Positions 19,813-28,615 of a stretch of DNA of 64,000 nt are shown here, piece by piece. The notes beneath the pieces were generated by a model. It saw only the letters and a list, made by a program, of their open reading frames with translations. It was not told the origin of the DNA and did no database searches. Position 1 is the first letter of the stretch, and each line of letters begins with the position of its first letter. This stretch comes from a virus, in the IMG/VR virus record IMGVR_UViG_3300022745_000032, positions 1-64,000 of that record. The stretch is one strand, 5' to 3'. Made by a program: the position numbers and the translations under genes.

Positions 19813-19839
19813 AAGAACTCACATTAAACTGGCCAACCC

Positions 19840-21072
19840 TTAGAGGGTCGCGTCAGTAATGGCGGCACACGTTGCGAAGCCAAAATCGAGGGCACACCTC
19901 TTATAGAGCACGGGCACGACGCCATGGGGCCTACGAGCCTGGAAGGCGCGGACCACCTGGTAGATGTGGTACCCGAAGTCACCCCACGGATTGCAGACGT
20001 TATCGCGGATGTTCACCCAATCAAGCTCACCCATGATGAACTGGGGCTGGAACTTGAAGGAAGCCTCACCGACATAACGCTCCGGAACGAGACGACGGAA
20101 CGTACCCTTGGAGACTAGGAAGCCGACCTCGTACTTGGCCTCCACCCAATCCGGATTCGTCACATTCGAGACGCCGGAGGTGGTGGCGGTACGGACGAGG
20201 GGCTCGATCAGGACCGGGAAGCCGTTGCTGTCAACGGTGTTGAAGCGCAGCGGCTGCTGGTCGATCGCCAGCTTGATCTGGCGGTACGGATAGTCGATGA
20301 AGGCATACTTCATCAGCTCGTCCTTGGCATCCTTGAAGGAGCCCTTGGCGAAGGCGAGCATCTCCGTGTTGACGTTGCTCTGGTTGCGCAGGGCTTCGAT
20401 CTGGTCGCTGGAGGCGATGAAGACGAAGTACTGGCCGGAGCCGTCGCCGAAGAACTCAGGCGAGAGGTTGTCTCGCATGTAGTTAGACAGCGCCACAAGG
20501 AACTTGTGGGTGACCGCCGTGGTGGGGAGACCGCCAAGGAAATTGACGTTCACTTGGTTGTAGCCACCCGTTAGGATCTGGCCGAGGCTCGTCGCACCAA
20601 CCTTCAGCACCGCCTTGACGCCGGAGAGGGTCAGGAGCTGGTTGCGGATGTCGGCGGAGAAGACCGTCTTGATCGCATCCTTGAGGTTGGCCTCAGCGAT
20701 ACGATACGAGTCAAGCACCGCAAAGCGGGCCTGATTAAGGCAGATCGTAGGACCCTTGCCACGGAGAGTCTCCAGGTGGGTCGTAAAGACCGTCTGGCCG
20801 AACTCGGCGGCGTTGCCGACCGTACCGCAGGAGTCGATGGTAGCACCGAAGACCGGGGCGGTCAGGCTCTGGTTGGTCACAAGACGCTCGGTCACGATGG
20901 TCTTGATCTGCTCGCCCATGTTGTTCGGGGTGGTGCCACCGTCAACGAGGTTCGAGTAGGGGTCGTTAAGGGCAATGAAGCGGATAAGCTCATTGCGCAG
21001 GGCGGAGACCTGCGAAAGGATGCCCGACGAATAATCGGAGGGCGTCAGGGTACAAGTAGCGGGAAGGGCCAT
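19840..21072 (-). CDS. major capsid protein
   Basis: 410 residues, no signal or enzyme motif, mixed alpha/beta with HK97-like features. There is a long N-terminal helix (SGILSQVSALRNELIRFIAL), a helix-rich middle, and a C-terminal aromatic beta region (FKFQPQFIMGELDWVNIRDN). It lies downstream of portal and scaffold with its own leader and terminator, as expected for the most highly expressed virion protein. The family assignment rests on size, order and expression signals rather than on a specific motif. Confidence 0.75.
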   Translation of the reverse strand: MALPATCTLTPSDYSSGILSQVSALRNELIRFIALNDPYSNLVDGGTTPNNMGEQIKTIVTERLVTNQSLTAPVFGATIDSCGTVGNAAEFGQTVFTTHLETLRGKGPTICLNQARFAVLDSYRIAEANLKDAIKTVFSADIRNQLLTLSGVKAVLKVGATSLGQILTGGYNQVNVNFLGGLPTTAVTHKFLVALSNYMRDNLSPEFFGDGSGQYFVFIASSDQIEALRNQSNVNTEMLAFAKGSFKDAKDELMKYAFIDYPYRQIKLAIDQQPLRFNTVDSNGFPVLIEPLVRTATTSGVSNVTNPDWVEAKYEVGFLVSKGTFRRLVPERYVGEASFKFQPQFIMGELDWVNIRDNVCNPWGDFGYHIYQVVRAFQARRPHGVVPVLYKRCALDFGFATCAAITDATL

Positions 21073-21281
21073 TTTGGTAGCTGTTGACCTAACTTAGGTG
21101 GCTTCCAATGGCGGAATTGCCGAAGGACTAAACGCCACCGATGAAGAATGCAGGATTGGAGCCTGCTCATTCCCCGGCGATGGGATCGTTTTTAACGCCT
21201 TCGGACTTTCCTCGCAGGGCTGCGGAAATCGAGGAGGTCCTTGTCGCAGCGAGCGGACCCTCTAACACTAAGGCCCTTATG
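21073..21281 (-). promoter_or_regulatory. 209-nt leader / promoter region of the major capsid gene
   Basis: The largest gap in the leftward virion block. On the minus strand it begins with TTGACA near 21290, a good -35 box, but no convincing -10 box at 16-18 nt is seen (nearest is TAGAGG at 15 nt). The leader lacks an SD sequence before ATG 21072 (CAGCTACCAAA). A dedicated capsid promoter is plausible by position, but the promoter itself is only weakly supported. Confidence 0.35.
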
Positions 21282-22070
21282 TCAAGCCAGTAATTTGCTG
21301 CGAACGCAGTCGATGCCCGCAGTACCCTTGATTCCGTGGAGCCATGAGGGCTTGAGTTCTTGGCCGGAAAGGGGGTTGTCGGGGTGGGTGTGCTTCCTTG
21401 GGGCAAAGAGATGGTTGCAGCCGAGAAGGGGGTTGTCGGGGGTGTTTAGGCGGTAATCGGAGTAGATTAGCCTTGAGGGGTGGGCGAAAGGCCTGATCCT
21501 GCTCCAGAAGTGCATATCCCATCCCCACATGGGAACCTCACCATCAGCTAGTTCAGGAATCTCATGGACCAACTTTGGGTGGAAGATGAGGTTGCCGTTC
21601 ATGTGGGAGGAGGGCGGATTGCCATCCCTTGAGCCGTCCCAGTGGCCCGAAGCGAGCTTTCCAGAGGCGACGAACTCATCCAGGATGTCGTCTGCCCATG
21701 AAAGTGTGAGGGGGACGCAGTCAGCCTCCATCAGCAGGGCTCCTGCGTAGGGGAAGTTACCATCATCGTAGAGCTTCCTTACGTCCATGAAGGCATCCAT
21801 GGCTTGGGCGTTGGGGCCATAGGGCCAGCCAGAGCGTTGGCGGCGGCTCCTCATCCCTCCCACGTTAAAGGCCTTTTCTAAGGCTTTTAAGGCCGTCAAT
21901 TCCCTGATGTTGGTATCATACCGTGGGTATAGGAGAAAATCGATTCTAGGGGCATAGGATTGCGCCAAATCAGCCATTAGGTTCATCAGCCCATTCATCT
22001 GGGCAAGATCGGCGTGCCAGAACTGCAAAACGCCCAAAAGGCGGGGCTTATTTTCTTGTGGCGCGTGCAT
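21282..22070 (-). CDS. glycosyltransferase-like protein (GT-A type)
   Basis: 262 residues from ATG 22070 (an earlier ATG at 22154 would overlap the previous gene by 107 nt). The core LLMEADCVPLTLSWADDIL carries an acidic D-x-D-like ExD motif as in GT-A enzymes. WGWDMHFWSRI near residue 185 resembles the acceptor-side WGxD(E)xxF motif of GT2/GT7-type transferases. It is the last gene of the glycosyl island before the capsid gene. It probably transfers a sugar to a virion or host surface component; substrate unknown. Confidence 0.6.
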   Translation of the reverse strand: MHAPQENKPRLLGVLQFWHADLAQMNGLMNLMADLAQSYAPRIDFLLYPRYDTNIRELTALKALEKAFNVGGMRSRRQRSGWPYGPNAQAMDAFMDVRKLYDDGNFPYAGALLMEADCVPLTLSWADDILDEFVASGKLASGHWDGSRDGNPPSSHMNGNLIFHPKLVHEIPELADGEVPMWGWDMHFWSRIRPFAHPSRLIYSDYRLNTPDNPLLGCNHLFAPRKHTHPDNPLSGQELKPSWLHGIKGTAGIDCVRSKLLA

Positions 22071-22812
22071 GATGATCAACCCATGGCAGGAAGTCCTTGA
22101 GCCTGCAAGGCCAGAGGGTATTGGCCTGAAGGCGCTTCCAGTGCTCGACCGCATTGGTGTAGCCGTAAAACTTCTCCTTGTAGGCTACTTGAGCCTCACT
22201 ATGCCAGCTGAAGTGGTCGAAGACGAGGTCGTGCTGGCGGGTAATGTGCTTAGGCATCATGTTGCCCATGTTGAGATTAAGCACTGGTGGCTCATGCTTG
22301 TTCCAGCGCATCCGAGTGTTGAAGCGCCAAGCCCTCACCCACTCATAGTCGTTGTTTCCGTAGCAGTTCTCGCCAACCGTAACCACATCAGGACCAACGT
22401 AATAATTGCAGTATAACTGCATCCTGGCTACGTCTGGGTGAACCTCGAAGAGCTGCACGATCTTGGTCAGCTGCTCAGCCGTCCATACCTCGTCGCAATC
22501 AAGTTGGACAAGTACGCCATCGGACTTGAATGCCGAGGTGCCTGCATTGACCATCTGGGTCTTGTTGTCCCAGAATGGGCTTTGGATGACGGAGACATTA
22601 GGCAGGGAGGATAGCTCTTTTAGGTATTCGGTTGTTCCGTCGGTACTTAGGGACGGAGTAAGGCTGCGACACCAGGACGTATCCCTTGTGTTGCCTGCCT
22701 GCCCCTCCACAATACTCCACCTCCACGGAATCCTAAGCTCTTGGAATACTGGTAGATGCCTCTGGATGTAGGGCATCCCATTGAGGACGATGGTGAGGAT
22801 GTTGAGGGTCAT
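22048..22812 (-). CDS. family 2-like glycosyltransferase
   Basis: 254 residues. The N-terminal LNILTIVLNGMPYIQRHL is the classic GT2 first strand. A nucleotide-sugar/metal motif QLDCDEVW appears near residue 103, and a C-terminal region HDLVFDHFSWHSE holds a His-rich acceptor site. It overlaps the upstream gene by ATGA (22809-22812). The complete GT-A signature makes this one of the best-supported transferases of the cluster. Confidence 0.75.
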   Translation of the reverse strand: MTLNILTIVLNGMPYIQRHLPVFQELRIPWRWSIVEGQAGNTRDTSWCRSLTPSLSTDGTTEYLKELSSLPNVSVIQSPFWDNKTQMVNAGTSAFKSDGVLVQLDCDEVWTAEQLTKIVQLFEVHPDVARMQLYCNYYVGPDVVTVGENCYGNNDYEWVRAWRFNTRMRWNKHEPPVLNLNMGNMMPKHITRQHDLVFDHFSWHSEAQVAYKEKFYGYTNAVEHWKRLQANTLWPCRLKDFLPWVDHHARATRK

Positions 22813-23483
22813 GCCGAAAGCAGGTTCTTACCACTCAACTCCCGTAGCTCATCCGGGGTCAGTTTCTGGGCATAGAATACGGGATCGCTAAAATTGATCG
22901 GCCTTTCCCGGTCATAACCGAAGGAGAGTCGGCGGATTCGTGCTGTGCCTAAGGCGTCCTCCAACTTCTGGAACTTGGTCTCGGGTAGGTTGGCGGGATC
23001 GCCATCGGGGCCCATTGCTAGGTAACGGGAGACAAACTCCGGGATGAAGCGATGCCGGATTAGGAAGAGGCTTTGACCGCAGGCCATGAAGGGAGGGGAG
23101 GTCATCTTCCTGCCAAACACCATATCCCCATCGCCAAGGTCCTTGTAGACTTGGGATACCCATGGTCCAAAGGCCAAGGCGTCCTGCTCAAGGTAGAGTA
23201 AATCTGCCTCGCCAGAGTAGGCGATCATGGCCAGCGCAATGACTCCAGCCGACCATCCGCAGAAGTCATGGGGCTTGGACTTGTTGAGCAGATCGCCAAC
23301 ATGGCCAAGGTTACCCGGTACGCAGATCCTATTGACGTCAATTGGACCGTTGGGATTTGCGCCAACCTCAAGCTTGACCACGGCATTGGGCCTTCCGGTT
23401 AGATTGGATAGGTTATGCTGCCTCCAGATTCGCTCCCACTCCCTGCTGACGTTGAACCGTCCAGTACCAAGGATGTAGTTCAT
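22809..23483 (-). CDS. glycosyltransferase-like protein
   Basis: 224 residues. The motif DLLYLEQDALAFGPW near residue 95 is an E-x-D variant of the GT-A DxD site, preceded by a hydrophobic strand and followed by a helix. GDMVFGRKM and QSLFLIRHRFIPEFV fit the acceptor domain of such enzymes. It overlaps both neighbours by ATGA. Specificity cannot be predicted. Confidence 0.55.
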   Translation of the reverse strand: MNYILGTGRFNVSREWERIWRQHNLSNLTGRPNAVVKLEVGANPNGPIDVNRICVPGNLGHVGDLLNKSKPHDFCGWSAGVIALAMIAYSGEADLLYLEQDALAFGPWVSQVYKDLGDGDMVFGRKMTSPPFMACGQSLFLIRHRFIPEFVSRYLAMGPDGDPANLPETKFQKLEDALGTARIRRLSFGYDRERPINFSDPVFYAQKLTPDELRELSGKNLLSA

Positions 23484-23920
23484 TTGGTGGCCTCCATTCT
23501 GAGGGTTTCTGCGGAATCGAGAGCTTCCCCGATTTGCCGGTGATGGCCATCAATCTCCTTTCTGCCCGTCCTCTCGATAGAGGAGAAGCCAGCGGCCTCA
23601 AGCATAAGCCGAAGGGACTCCTCCGCATACACCATCAGGTGTCCGTGGTTGCAGATAATGTCGCAACGTTTATTGAGATCCAGTCGAGCGAGTTCTGGGA
23701 CGCAGATCCTGAAGACCCCACCTGGCTTGAGGATGCGCCTGACTTCGCACATAAAGCGGAAGCCTTGGGGGCCGGTCGTGTGCTCGACGACGTGCTCGGC
23801 AAGCACTTGCTCCACTGAGTTGTCGGGGAATTTGAGGGGCTTGGTGATGTCATGGTCTGGGTACTCGGTGTTCATCCAGCCCTGAAGCTGGTTTCCGCCT
23901 GATCCAAATTGAACCTTCAT
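23480..23920 (-). CDS. SAM-dependent methyltransferase (class I, type 11-like)
   Basis: 146 residues from ATG 23920, which overlaps the preceding stop as ATGA. The first strand KVQFGSGGNQLQGWMNTEY is a shortened SAM motif I. FPDNSVEQVLAEHVVEH is motif II/III, and CEVRRILKPGGVFRICVPEL is the strongly conserved strand-4/5 region of methyltransferase type 11. In the island it may methylate a sugar, as in O-antigen and SPO1- or mycobacteriophage-type glycan cassettes. Confidence 0.75.
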   Translation of the reverse strand: MKVQFGSGGNQLQGWMNTEYPDHDITKPLKFPDNSVEQVLAEHVVEHTTGPQGFRFMCEVRRILKPGGVFRICVPELARLDLNKRCDIICNHGHLMVYAEESLRLMLEAAGFSSIERTGRKEIDGHHRQIGEALDSAETLRMEATK

Positions 23921-24141
23921 GACTGCTTGAAGGGAAGGCTCCACTGGTCTCGGAGGGCGAGGCAGGCCGTGTAAACGGCATCTTTTCGGTCATGGGATGT
24001 ATTGCCCTCTGCCAGGGTCATACCATCCGTGAAGCAGCACTTCCAGCCATTGGGGCCGCTCTCCATTGAGCACCCGAAGCCCATGGTCCTTGCGGCGGAC
24101 ATGATATGGGCGCAGAATTCCTCCTTGTGGTCTTGGCTCAT
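23917..24141 (-). CDS. small Cys-containing protein in glycan island
   Basis: 74 residues from ATG 24141 (ATGA overlap with upstream gene). Contains CAHIMSAARTMGFGCS and GWKCCFTDGMTLAEGN. The last part has the helix DAVYTACLALRDQW typical of small phage proteins that accompany larger enzymes. No family recognised. Confidence 0.5.
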   Translation of the reverse strand: MSQDHKEEFCAHIMSAARTMGFGCSMESGPNGWKCCFTDGMTLAEGNTSHDRKDAVYTACLALRDQWSLPFKQS

Positions 24142-24821
24142 AGTCTGAGGGAGGGCATGTTGCTCCTGCACCACTCTCTTGCAAGCTTCATGTTGTGGAG
24201 GTTGGCGGGATAGGAGAACTCATTGGCCCCAGCCCATCCGCTATCATGCTTCTCATGGATAGCGTAGCGGTGTTCGGTATCTGAGGGGTAGAGGTCGGCG
24301 CTCATATTGCCGACCGTGGAGTTAATCCCATGGAGCTTGCGAATGAGGGCGGCTAGTACGATGTCGAAGCAGGGGGCCCCGAGGATGAAGTCGGGAATGG
24401 AGTCCAGATTGGCCTTAAGCCATTTCGAGGTGAAGGCGAACAGTTCCCTGCCCATATGGATCTCGCTCGATCCGGGCTCGCTGCGCCTCATGCTGATAGC
24501 CCCATGCAGCCTCACCTCAGAAGCGGCCCATAGGACAGCCTGAGGGTCTATCTGGACGTCATCGTTGGTCCAGATGATGACATCGTCATCCTTGTCAGAC
24601 ATACCGAGGGCGGCTGTTAGCAGGTCCTTGAGGTAGGGAAGCGGACGGCTCTCCCCAATGTCCATTGCCGTGCGCGGAGCTGGATTGGCTGGATCATCCG
24701 TGATGTACTCCAGCACCCATGCCCCGGCATTGGCCAGCTTCTCACGGGACTCGCCCGCTCGCTTGTGGCGGTCGGTGGCTAAGTGGGAGGCATAGACGAT
24801 GAAGATGACCTTCATGGACAC
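24138..24821 (-). CDS. glycosyltransferase-like protein (GT-A type)
   Basis: 227 residues. Strand one (MKVIFIVYASHLATDRHKRA) is followed by DVIIWTNDDVQIDP near residue 85, an N-D-D variant of the GT-A metal site. GAPCFDIVLAALIRKL near residue 145 resembles the acceptor-binding helix. It overlaps the previous gene by 10 nt. Probably a retaining or inverting transferase of unknown specificity. Confidence 0.6.
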   Translation of the reverse strand: MSMKVIFIVYASHLATDRHKRAGESREKLANAGAWVLEYITDDPANPAPRTAMDIGESRPLPYLKDLLTAALGMSDKDDDVIIWTNDDVQIDPQAVLWAASEVRLHGAISMRRSEPGSSEIHMGRELFAFTSKWLKANLDSIPDFILGAPCFDIVLAALIRKLHGINSTVGNMSADLYPSDTEHRYAIHEKHDSGWAGANEFSYPANLHNMKLAREWCRSNMPSLRL

Positions 24822-25582
24822 TTAACCTTGATGGCCTTGAGCACCGGCTCAAGTGAATTGGCCAGCTCGGAGTAGCAGAAGGATGCGATAGTATTGGGTG
24901 GTGGGATTGAGCCATACCAACCGTCATTCAGAATGGCTACCACCGGTATCTTGGAGGCTGCGGCCAGATGCAGGTGCATGGTATCGATGGTGACAAGCAG
25001 GGCGGAGTTATCCATCAGGCCAAGCAGGTCATACACCCGCTCGACCCTGATTGAGGACAGGTCAACCACATTGTACCCCGGAAACGCCTTCCTGATTTCC
25101 CCCACAAGATCACCCTTGAACGGGGATGATACCCCCTTTCCAGAAACGAGTATGGTGGACTTGTTCACGGTGAATGGATCGGTCAGAAGCGCCGCCTTCA
25201 ACTCGACTTCATTTTCCCTTTTCTTGTCGCGCCTGTCAAATACGAGTGGGAGCTTGCCGAACTTGTCCAGGTAGCCCGCCCTCTCCCAAGACTCCATCTG
25301 GTAGGAGCTTGTCTTTCTGGTCTGATCTGGATGGGTATAGACTTGGGCGATGTGGGCCTTCAGCCCTTTGGTCCTTTGGATGGCAAAGGGGATGTTCTTG
25401 TAGTCCATGTCCCAGACCACGGGATTGACGTACGACACGCCCTCCAGAATCCTCCAGAACTCGGAGGATACGACAAACTTGGGAGTCGTGCCATGCTGGG
25501 CCAGATCCCAAGCTATCGGAAGGGCATTGATGATGTCGCCATACCTGCCAAGGGTGACGACAATCGGTACGTCTTGGCTCAT
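24812..25582 (-). CDS. family 9-like (heptosyltransferase-type) glycosyltransferase
   Basis: 256 residues with the GT-B features of the ADP-heptose transferase family. The N-terminal VVTLGRYGDIINALPIAW is the Gly-rich donor-side start, and a C-terminal block has LGLMDNSALLVTIDTMHLHLAAAS, which corresponds to the 'D-x-G-xx-H-x-A-x-A' signature (here IDTMHLHLAAA). Such enzymes build LPS core; in a phage this could modify the host surface or virion glycan. ATGA overlap at the start. Confidence 0.75.
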   Translation of the reverse strand: MSQDVPIVVTLGRYGDIINALPIAWDLAQHGTTPKFVVSSEFWRILEGVSYVNPVVWDMDYKNIPFAIQRTKGLKAHIAQVYTHPDQTRKTSSYQMESWERAGYLDKFGKLPLVFDRRDKKRENEVELKAALLTDPFTVNKSTILVSGKGVSSPFKGDLVGEIRKAFPGYNVVDLSSIRVERVYDLLGLMDNSALLVTIDTMHLHLAAASKIPVVAILNDGWYGSIPPPNTIASFCYSELANSLEPVLKAIKVKCP

Positions 25583-26157
25583 TTCTTCTTCTTGGCGGGA
25601 GCGGCTTCAGGAATGGGCTCAGGGGTCGGCTCCAGCTTGGTGACTGGAAGTTCCTTGGTCATGTCGATGAACTTGTGGGGCAGCATGGTCTTGGAGGCCC
25701 AGTTGGTTAGCCAAGGGAGGGCGTTGCCCTCGGACAGCATAACATCATTGGTCACATCCCTCACGATGTGGGGGATCAGGGCTAACGACACCACCATCAA
25801 CTGGGCGGGATTGCCGCTGCGGAATGCCCAGTTCTGCTCGGCTCCCATCCACCCACCCCCGATCATGGCATGGATGGCAGAATAGTCGGTCGGGATTACC
25901 ATGTTGGGCATGACAATCCCCACCATTTCCCTGCCCCTGACCTTCAATAGGTGATTGGTCATAACCAGCTTGAGCTGGGCTGGCTGGGTGGCGGGTGTGA
26001 TGACGTTGAAGCCAAAGGCGTCGGCGGGAGCCTTGAGCTTGGTATAGCAGAAGACCGATCCAGCCGACTTGAGGAAGTTGAGCGCATTGCCCAGCTCCCA
26101 CTCGTTGTCGGCTTTGGTGATGACGGCTCCCAGTTTAGTGTTGGTGTTTTGGATCAT
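25579..26157 (-). CDS. hypothetical protein of glycan island
   Basis: 192 residues from ATG 26157 (ATGA with the upstream gene; a longer in-frame start at 26202 would overlap it by 49 nt). The middle, MTNHLLKVRGREMVGIVMPNMVIP and GWMGAEQNWAFR, is alpha/beta. The C-terminus is a Pro/Glu spacer with a Lys4 tail. It does not show a clear DxD site, so it may be an accessory or degenerate transferase. Confidence 0.5.
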   Translation of the reverse strand: MIQNTNTKLGAVITKADNEWELGNALNFLKSAGSVFCYTKLKAPADAFGFNVITPATQPAQLKLVMTNHLLKVRGREMVGIVMPNMVIPTDYSAIHAMIGGGWMGAEQNWAFRSGNPAQLMVVSLALIPHIVRDVTNDVMLSEGNALPWLTNWASKTMLPHKFIDMTKELPVTKLEPTPEPIPEAAPAKKKK

Positions 26158-27113
26158 ACTTCTGGCGGTCGATTCATGGTGTTGTGGCCTCCATAGGCGC
26201 ATTCTCCAACGTGGAGAACCTCAAGGACGGGGTCTAGGTAGGATTGGATGCCAATCTCGCCAGCCCTTAGACCAAAGGAGACATCCTCACCCATCCCCTC
26301 CTGCTTGGGGGTGAAGAAGCCGTAGGGACGACCCTCAAAGAGGGGCTTGCACTCCGGGAACTGACCGGCATCGATGGCCTCCTTCATGCGCTCGAAAACC
26401 GAGCGATGGATGCGCATGAAGCCGGGAGCAACCCACCTTACGGGTATCGGGGAGTTGTATTGGTGGCGGCGGAGCTTATCCGCCTCGATCTCCCAGCCTT
26501 GGTCAAAGCCCAGCGAACATTGGGCGGTTCCGAAGCGGTGGCGACCGAAGTAAAGCGCCCCTGTGATCAGCATCTCGGGAGGGAGGGAGAGGAGGCGGTC
26601 AAAGGCCAGAAGGCCTGCGCTGGACTCAGGCATGGGACTGCCGTACCTCCCATTGATGATCCTTGGGTCTCCGGTCGGGAGGATCATGTCATCATCCACG
26701 AACACCAGCCATTCCGCATCCGTCTTCAGGCCCTTGTGGACAAGGATGTTCCTTGCCACATGAATCTGGGTGCCCTTCTCCTGCGTCATACCGATCCTGC
26801 TGGGACCGTACTTGGCGTAGTTGGCGAACAGGGTGTAGTGGGTATCCGCCGAGAAGGACCGATAGACCGGCAGTAGCACATGGACCTTCCTCCCCTCCCA
26901 GAGCTTGGGCTGGAATACCTCAGACTGCTGGATGATGGCCTCTGCGGCCAGTCCCGAGTCTTCGGACAGCACCTGCTCCGCCGCATCCAGCGACGGAGAG
27001 GATTTGCCATTAAGCCAATTGGAGATGGTGCCTGTGGACACGCCAAAGTGGCGTGAGGCCTCCTTGACCCCAAGGGCGTTGATTTTGTCGATAACCCGCT
27101 GCTTGAGTTTCAT
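26154..27113 (-). CDS. HTH - glycosyltransferase fusion
   Basis: 319 residues. Residues 1-45 form a helix-turn-helix (VKEASRHFGVSTGTISNWLNG) like that of Cro/transposase-type DNA-binding domains. From about 75 a GT-A domain begins (KVHVLLPVYRSFSADTH), with LVFVDDDMILPTGDP (residues about 135-150) as metal site and EDVSFGLRAGEIG as the late E-D motif. The two halves are joined by a short acidic linker. DNA-binding plus sugar transfer in one chain is unusual; possibilities include DNA-base glucosylation or simple domain capture. Its start overlaps the scaffold stop (TAATG). Confidence 0.7.
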   Translation of the reverse strand: MKLKQRVIDKINALGVKEASRHFGVSTGTISNWLNGKSSPSLDAAEQVLSEDSGLAAEAIIQQSEVFQPKLWEGRKVHVLLPVYRSFSADTHYTLFANYAKYGPSRIGMTQEKGTQIHVARNILVHKGLKTDAEWLVFVDDDMILPTGDPRIINGRYGSPMPESSAGLLAFDRLLSLPPEMLITGALYFGRHRFGTAQCSLGFDQGWEIEADKLRRHQYNSPIPVRWVAPGFMRIHRSVFERMKEAIDAGQFPECKPLFEGRPYGFFTPKQEGMGEDVSFGLRAGEIGIQSYLDPVLEVLHVGECAYGGHNTMNRPPEV

Positions 27114-28603
27114 TATTCATCATTCTCGGCCTTCGACGCTTCGATGGCAGCAAGGGCATCTTCAAGGGATTGCGGCTTGGCCGGTTTGGACTCGGTGTGG
27201 GCACCGCCAGCCAGCAGGGAGCCGGGTCTGCTGACCGTGGAGGAGGCCTTCCGATAGCGGGTGATCTCGTCCTGCAGGCGGGCGTTGTCCTTGCGGATGG
27301 CCTCAAGCTGGGCGGCAGTACGGGCGTGCTGACGGCGCTCCTGATAGTAGTTGATGGAGTTCTCCACCACCTCAAGGAGGGTGTTCACGTCACGAGCGCC
27401 AAGGGCCTTCTGGAGTTCGGCATGAATCTGCTTGGTGTGGCGGTTCTCCTCCTCGATCTGGGCCCTCACCTCGGCGCTGGCATCGGACGGAAGCTCCTTC
27501 TCCTTCAGCCACTCCTTCCTTGCGTATAGATCCTTCTGCCACTGGTCGATGGCCTTTTGGGCTTCGGCTACGGCCTTGGCCTGCTCCTCGGATTGGCGCT
27601 TTCCGACCTCATCGCGCTGTTTGAAGTACTCGTTGGCCTTGCGCTGCTCCTCGGCAAAGTACCGATCCCGCTCACGCTGGGTGGTGATCTGCTCAAGGGT
27701 GATGGCCTGAAGGGTTTGGCGGTCGGCGAACGGGAGGCGCTCAAGGACGATATTCGCCACCTCACTGGCGGGCTTGACCTCACCGGCGACCTGGATCGGG
27801 CGGTTGGACTTGGCGAACTTGAGCCAGCCACCCTCCTCCTGCACCATCTTGGCCAGGGCCTCAACCCCATGCTTGATCAGAATCTCTTGGATGGGCTTTT
27901 CGGCCTCTTGAATGCGTTGGTCGAACTTGTTCTTTACCTCAGGGTCATTCTCCAGCTCGTAGCGACGGCGGAACATGGCCAGCTCCTCCTGCTGCTTCTT
28001 GATCGCCTCCTCCGTCTTGGGGTCGATGGTTTGGGTGCGGGCAGTGGCCAGCTGGGCCTCAAGCTCCTTCAGCTTGGCGTCACGAGCCTCCAGCTCCTTC
28101 TTGGTGACAGCCTCCGACTCCTTGATGACGTTTACCTTATGAAGGAGGGCTTGGATGCGTTTGGCGGTACGGGGCTTGTCCGAGACAAGGACCTGAAGCT
28201 CCTCCTCCGGCACATCCTCCTGCTTGGTTGTGGCAGCCGGGGCCGGTTCCGTCTTGGCCGGAGCCTGCTCATCGGGTTTGGCCTGCTGGCGCTTGGATTG
28301 GGTGTCGAGCGCGGCGTCAAGGCCCGCATGGCCCGTTTCTTTTGATTCTACGGGCTTTTGATTAGCCGGGGGTGTCTCGGTACTGGTCGGGGCGGGTTCG
28401 GCCTTTCCAGTGGCCTTAGCGGCTGCCTTAGCGGCTGCCTTAGCGGCATCCTCAACGGACAGGCCCTGCTCCATCTTGTCGAAGATGGAGGCAAGCGTGC
28501 CCGTGTTGTTCAGCGTGTTGCCATCCTTGTCGAGGATTTCAACGGTTTCCCGCTTCTCAAGGATGCGGACGTCACTTTCCAGCGTTTGGGTGTTATCGGC
28601 CAT
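27113..28603 (-). CDS. scaffold (capsid assembly) protein
   Basis: 496 residues, almost entirely charged helix and coiled coil (about 130-430) with many Glu, Lys and Gln. An Ala/Lys repeat sits near residues 55-70 (AAKAAAKAAAKA), and the C-terminus is low-complexity. It lies between portal and capsid genes, the canonical place of the scaffold. No cleavage site can be identified. The Ala-Lys repeat is encoded by a short tandem DNA repeat. Confidence 0.75.
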   Translation of the reverse strand: MADNTQTLESDVRILEKRETVEILDKDGNTLNNTGTLASIFDKMEQGLSVEDAAKAAAKAAAKATGKAEPAPTSTETPPANQKPVESKETGHAGLDAALDTQSKRQQAKPDEQAPAKTEPAPAATTKQEDVPEEELQVLVSDKPRTAKRIQALLHKVNVIKESEAVTKKELEARDAKLKELEAQLATARTQTIDPKTEEAIKKQQEELAMFRRRYELENDPEVKNKFDQRIQEAEKPIQEILIKHGVEALAKMVQEEGGWLKFAKSNRPIQVAGEVKPASEVANIVLERLPFADRQTLQAITLEQITTQRERDRYFAEEQRKANEYFKQRDEVGKRQSEEQAKAVAEAQKAIDQWQKDLYARKEWLKEKELPSDASAEVRAQIEEENRHTKQIHAELQKALGARDVNTLLEVVENSINYYQERRQHARTAAQLEAIRKDNARLQDEITRYRKASSTVSRPGSLLAGGAHTESKPAKPQSLEDALAAIEASKAENDE

Positions 28604-28615
28604 GGTCTTATCTTA

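Noticed and set aside
21240-21295. Strong sigma-70 promoter for the capsid gene
   Set aside because: A TTGACA box is present but no -10 box of acceptable sequence lies at 16-18 nt. Only noted as a weak regulatory feature.
28410-28460. Ala-Lys tandem repeat in scaffold gene as a mobile or regulatory repeat
   Set aside because: It is a short in-frame coding repeat (AAK units) and explains itself as coiled-coil expansion.
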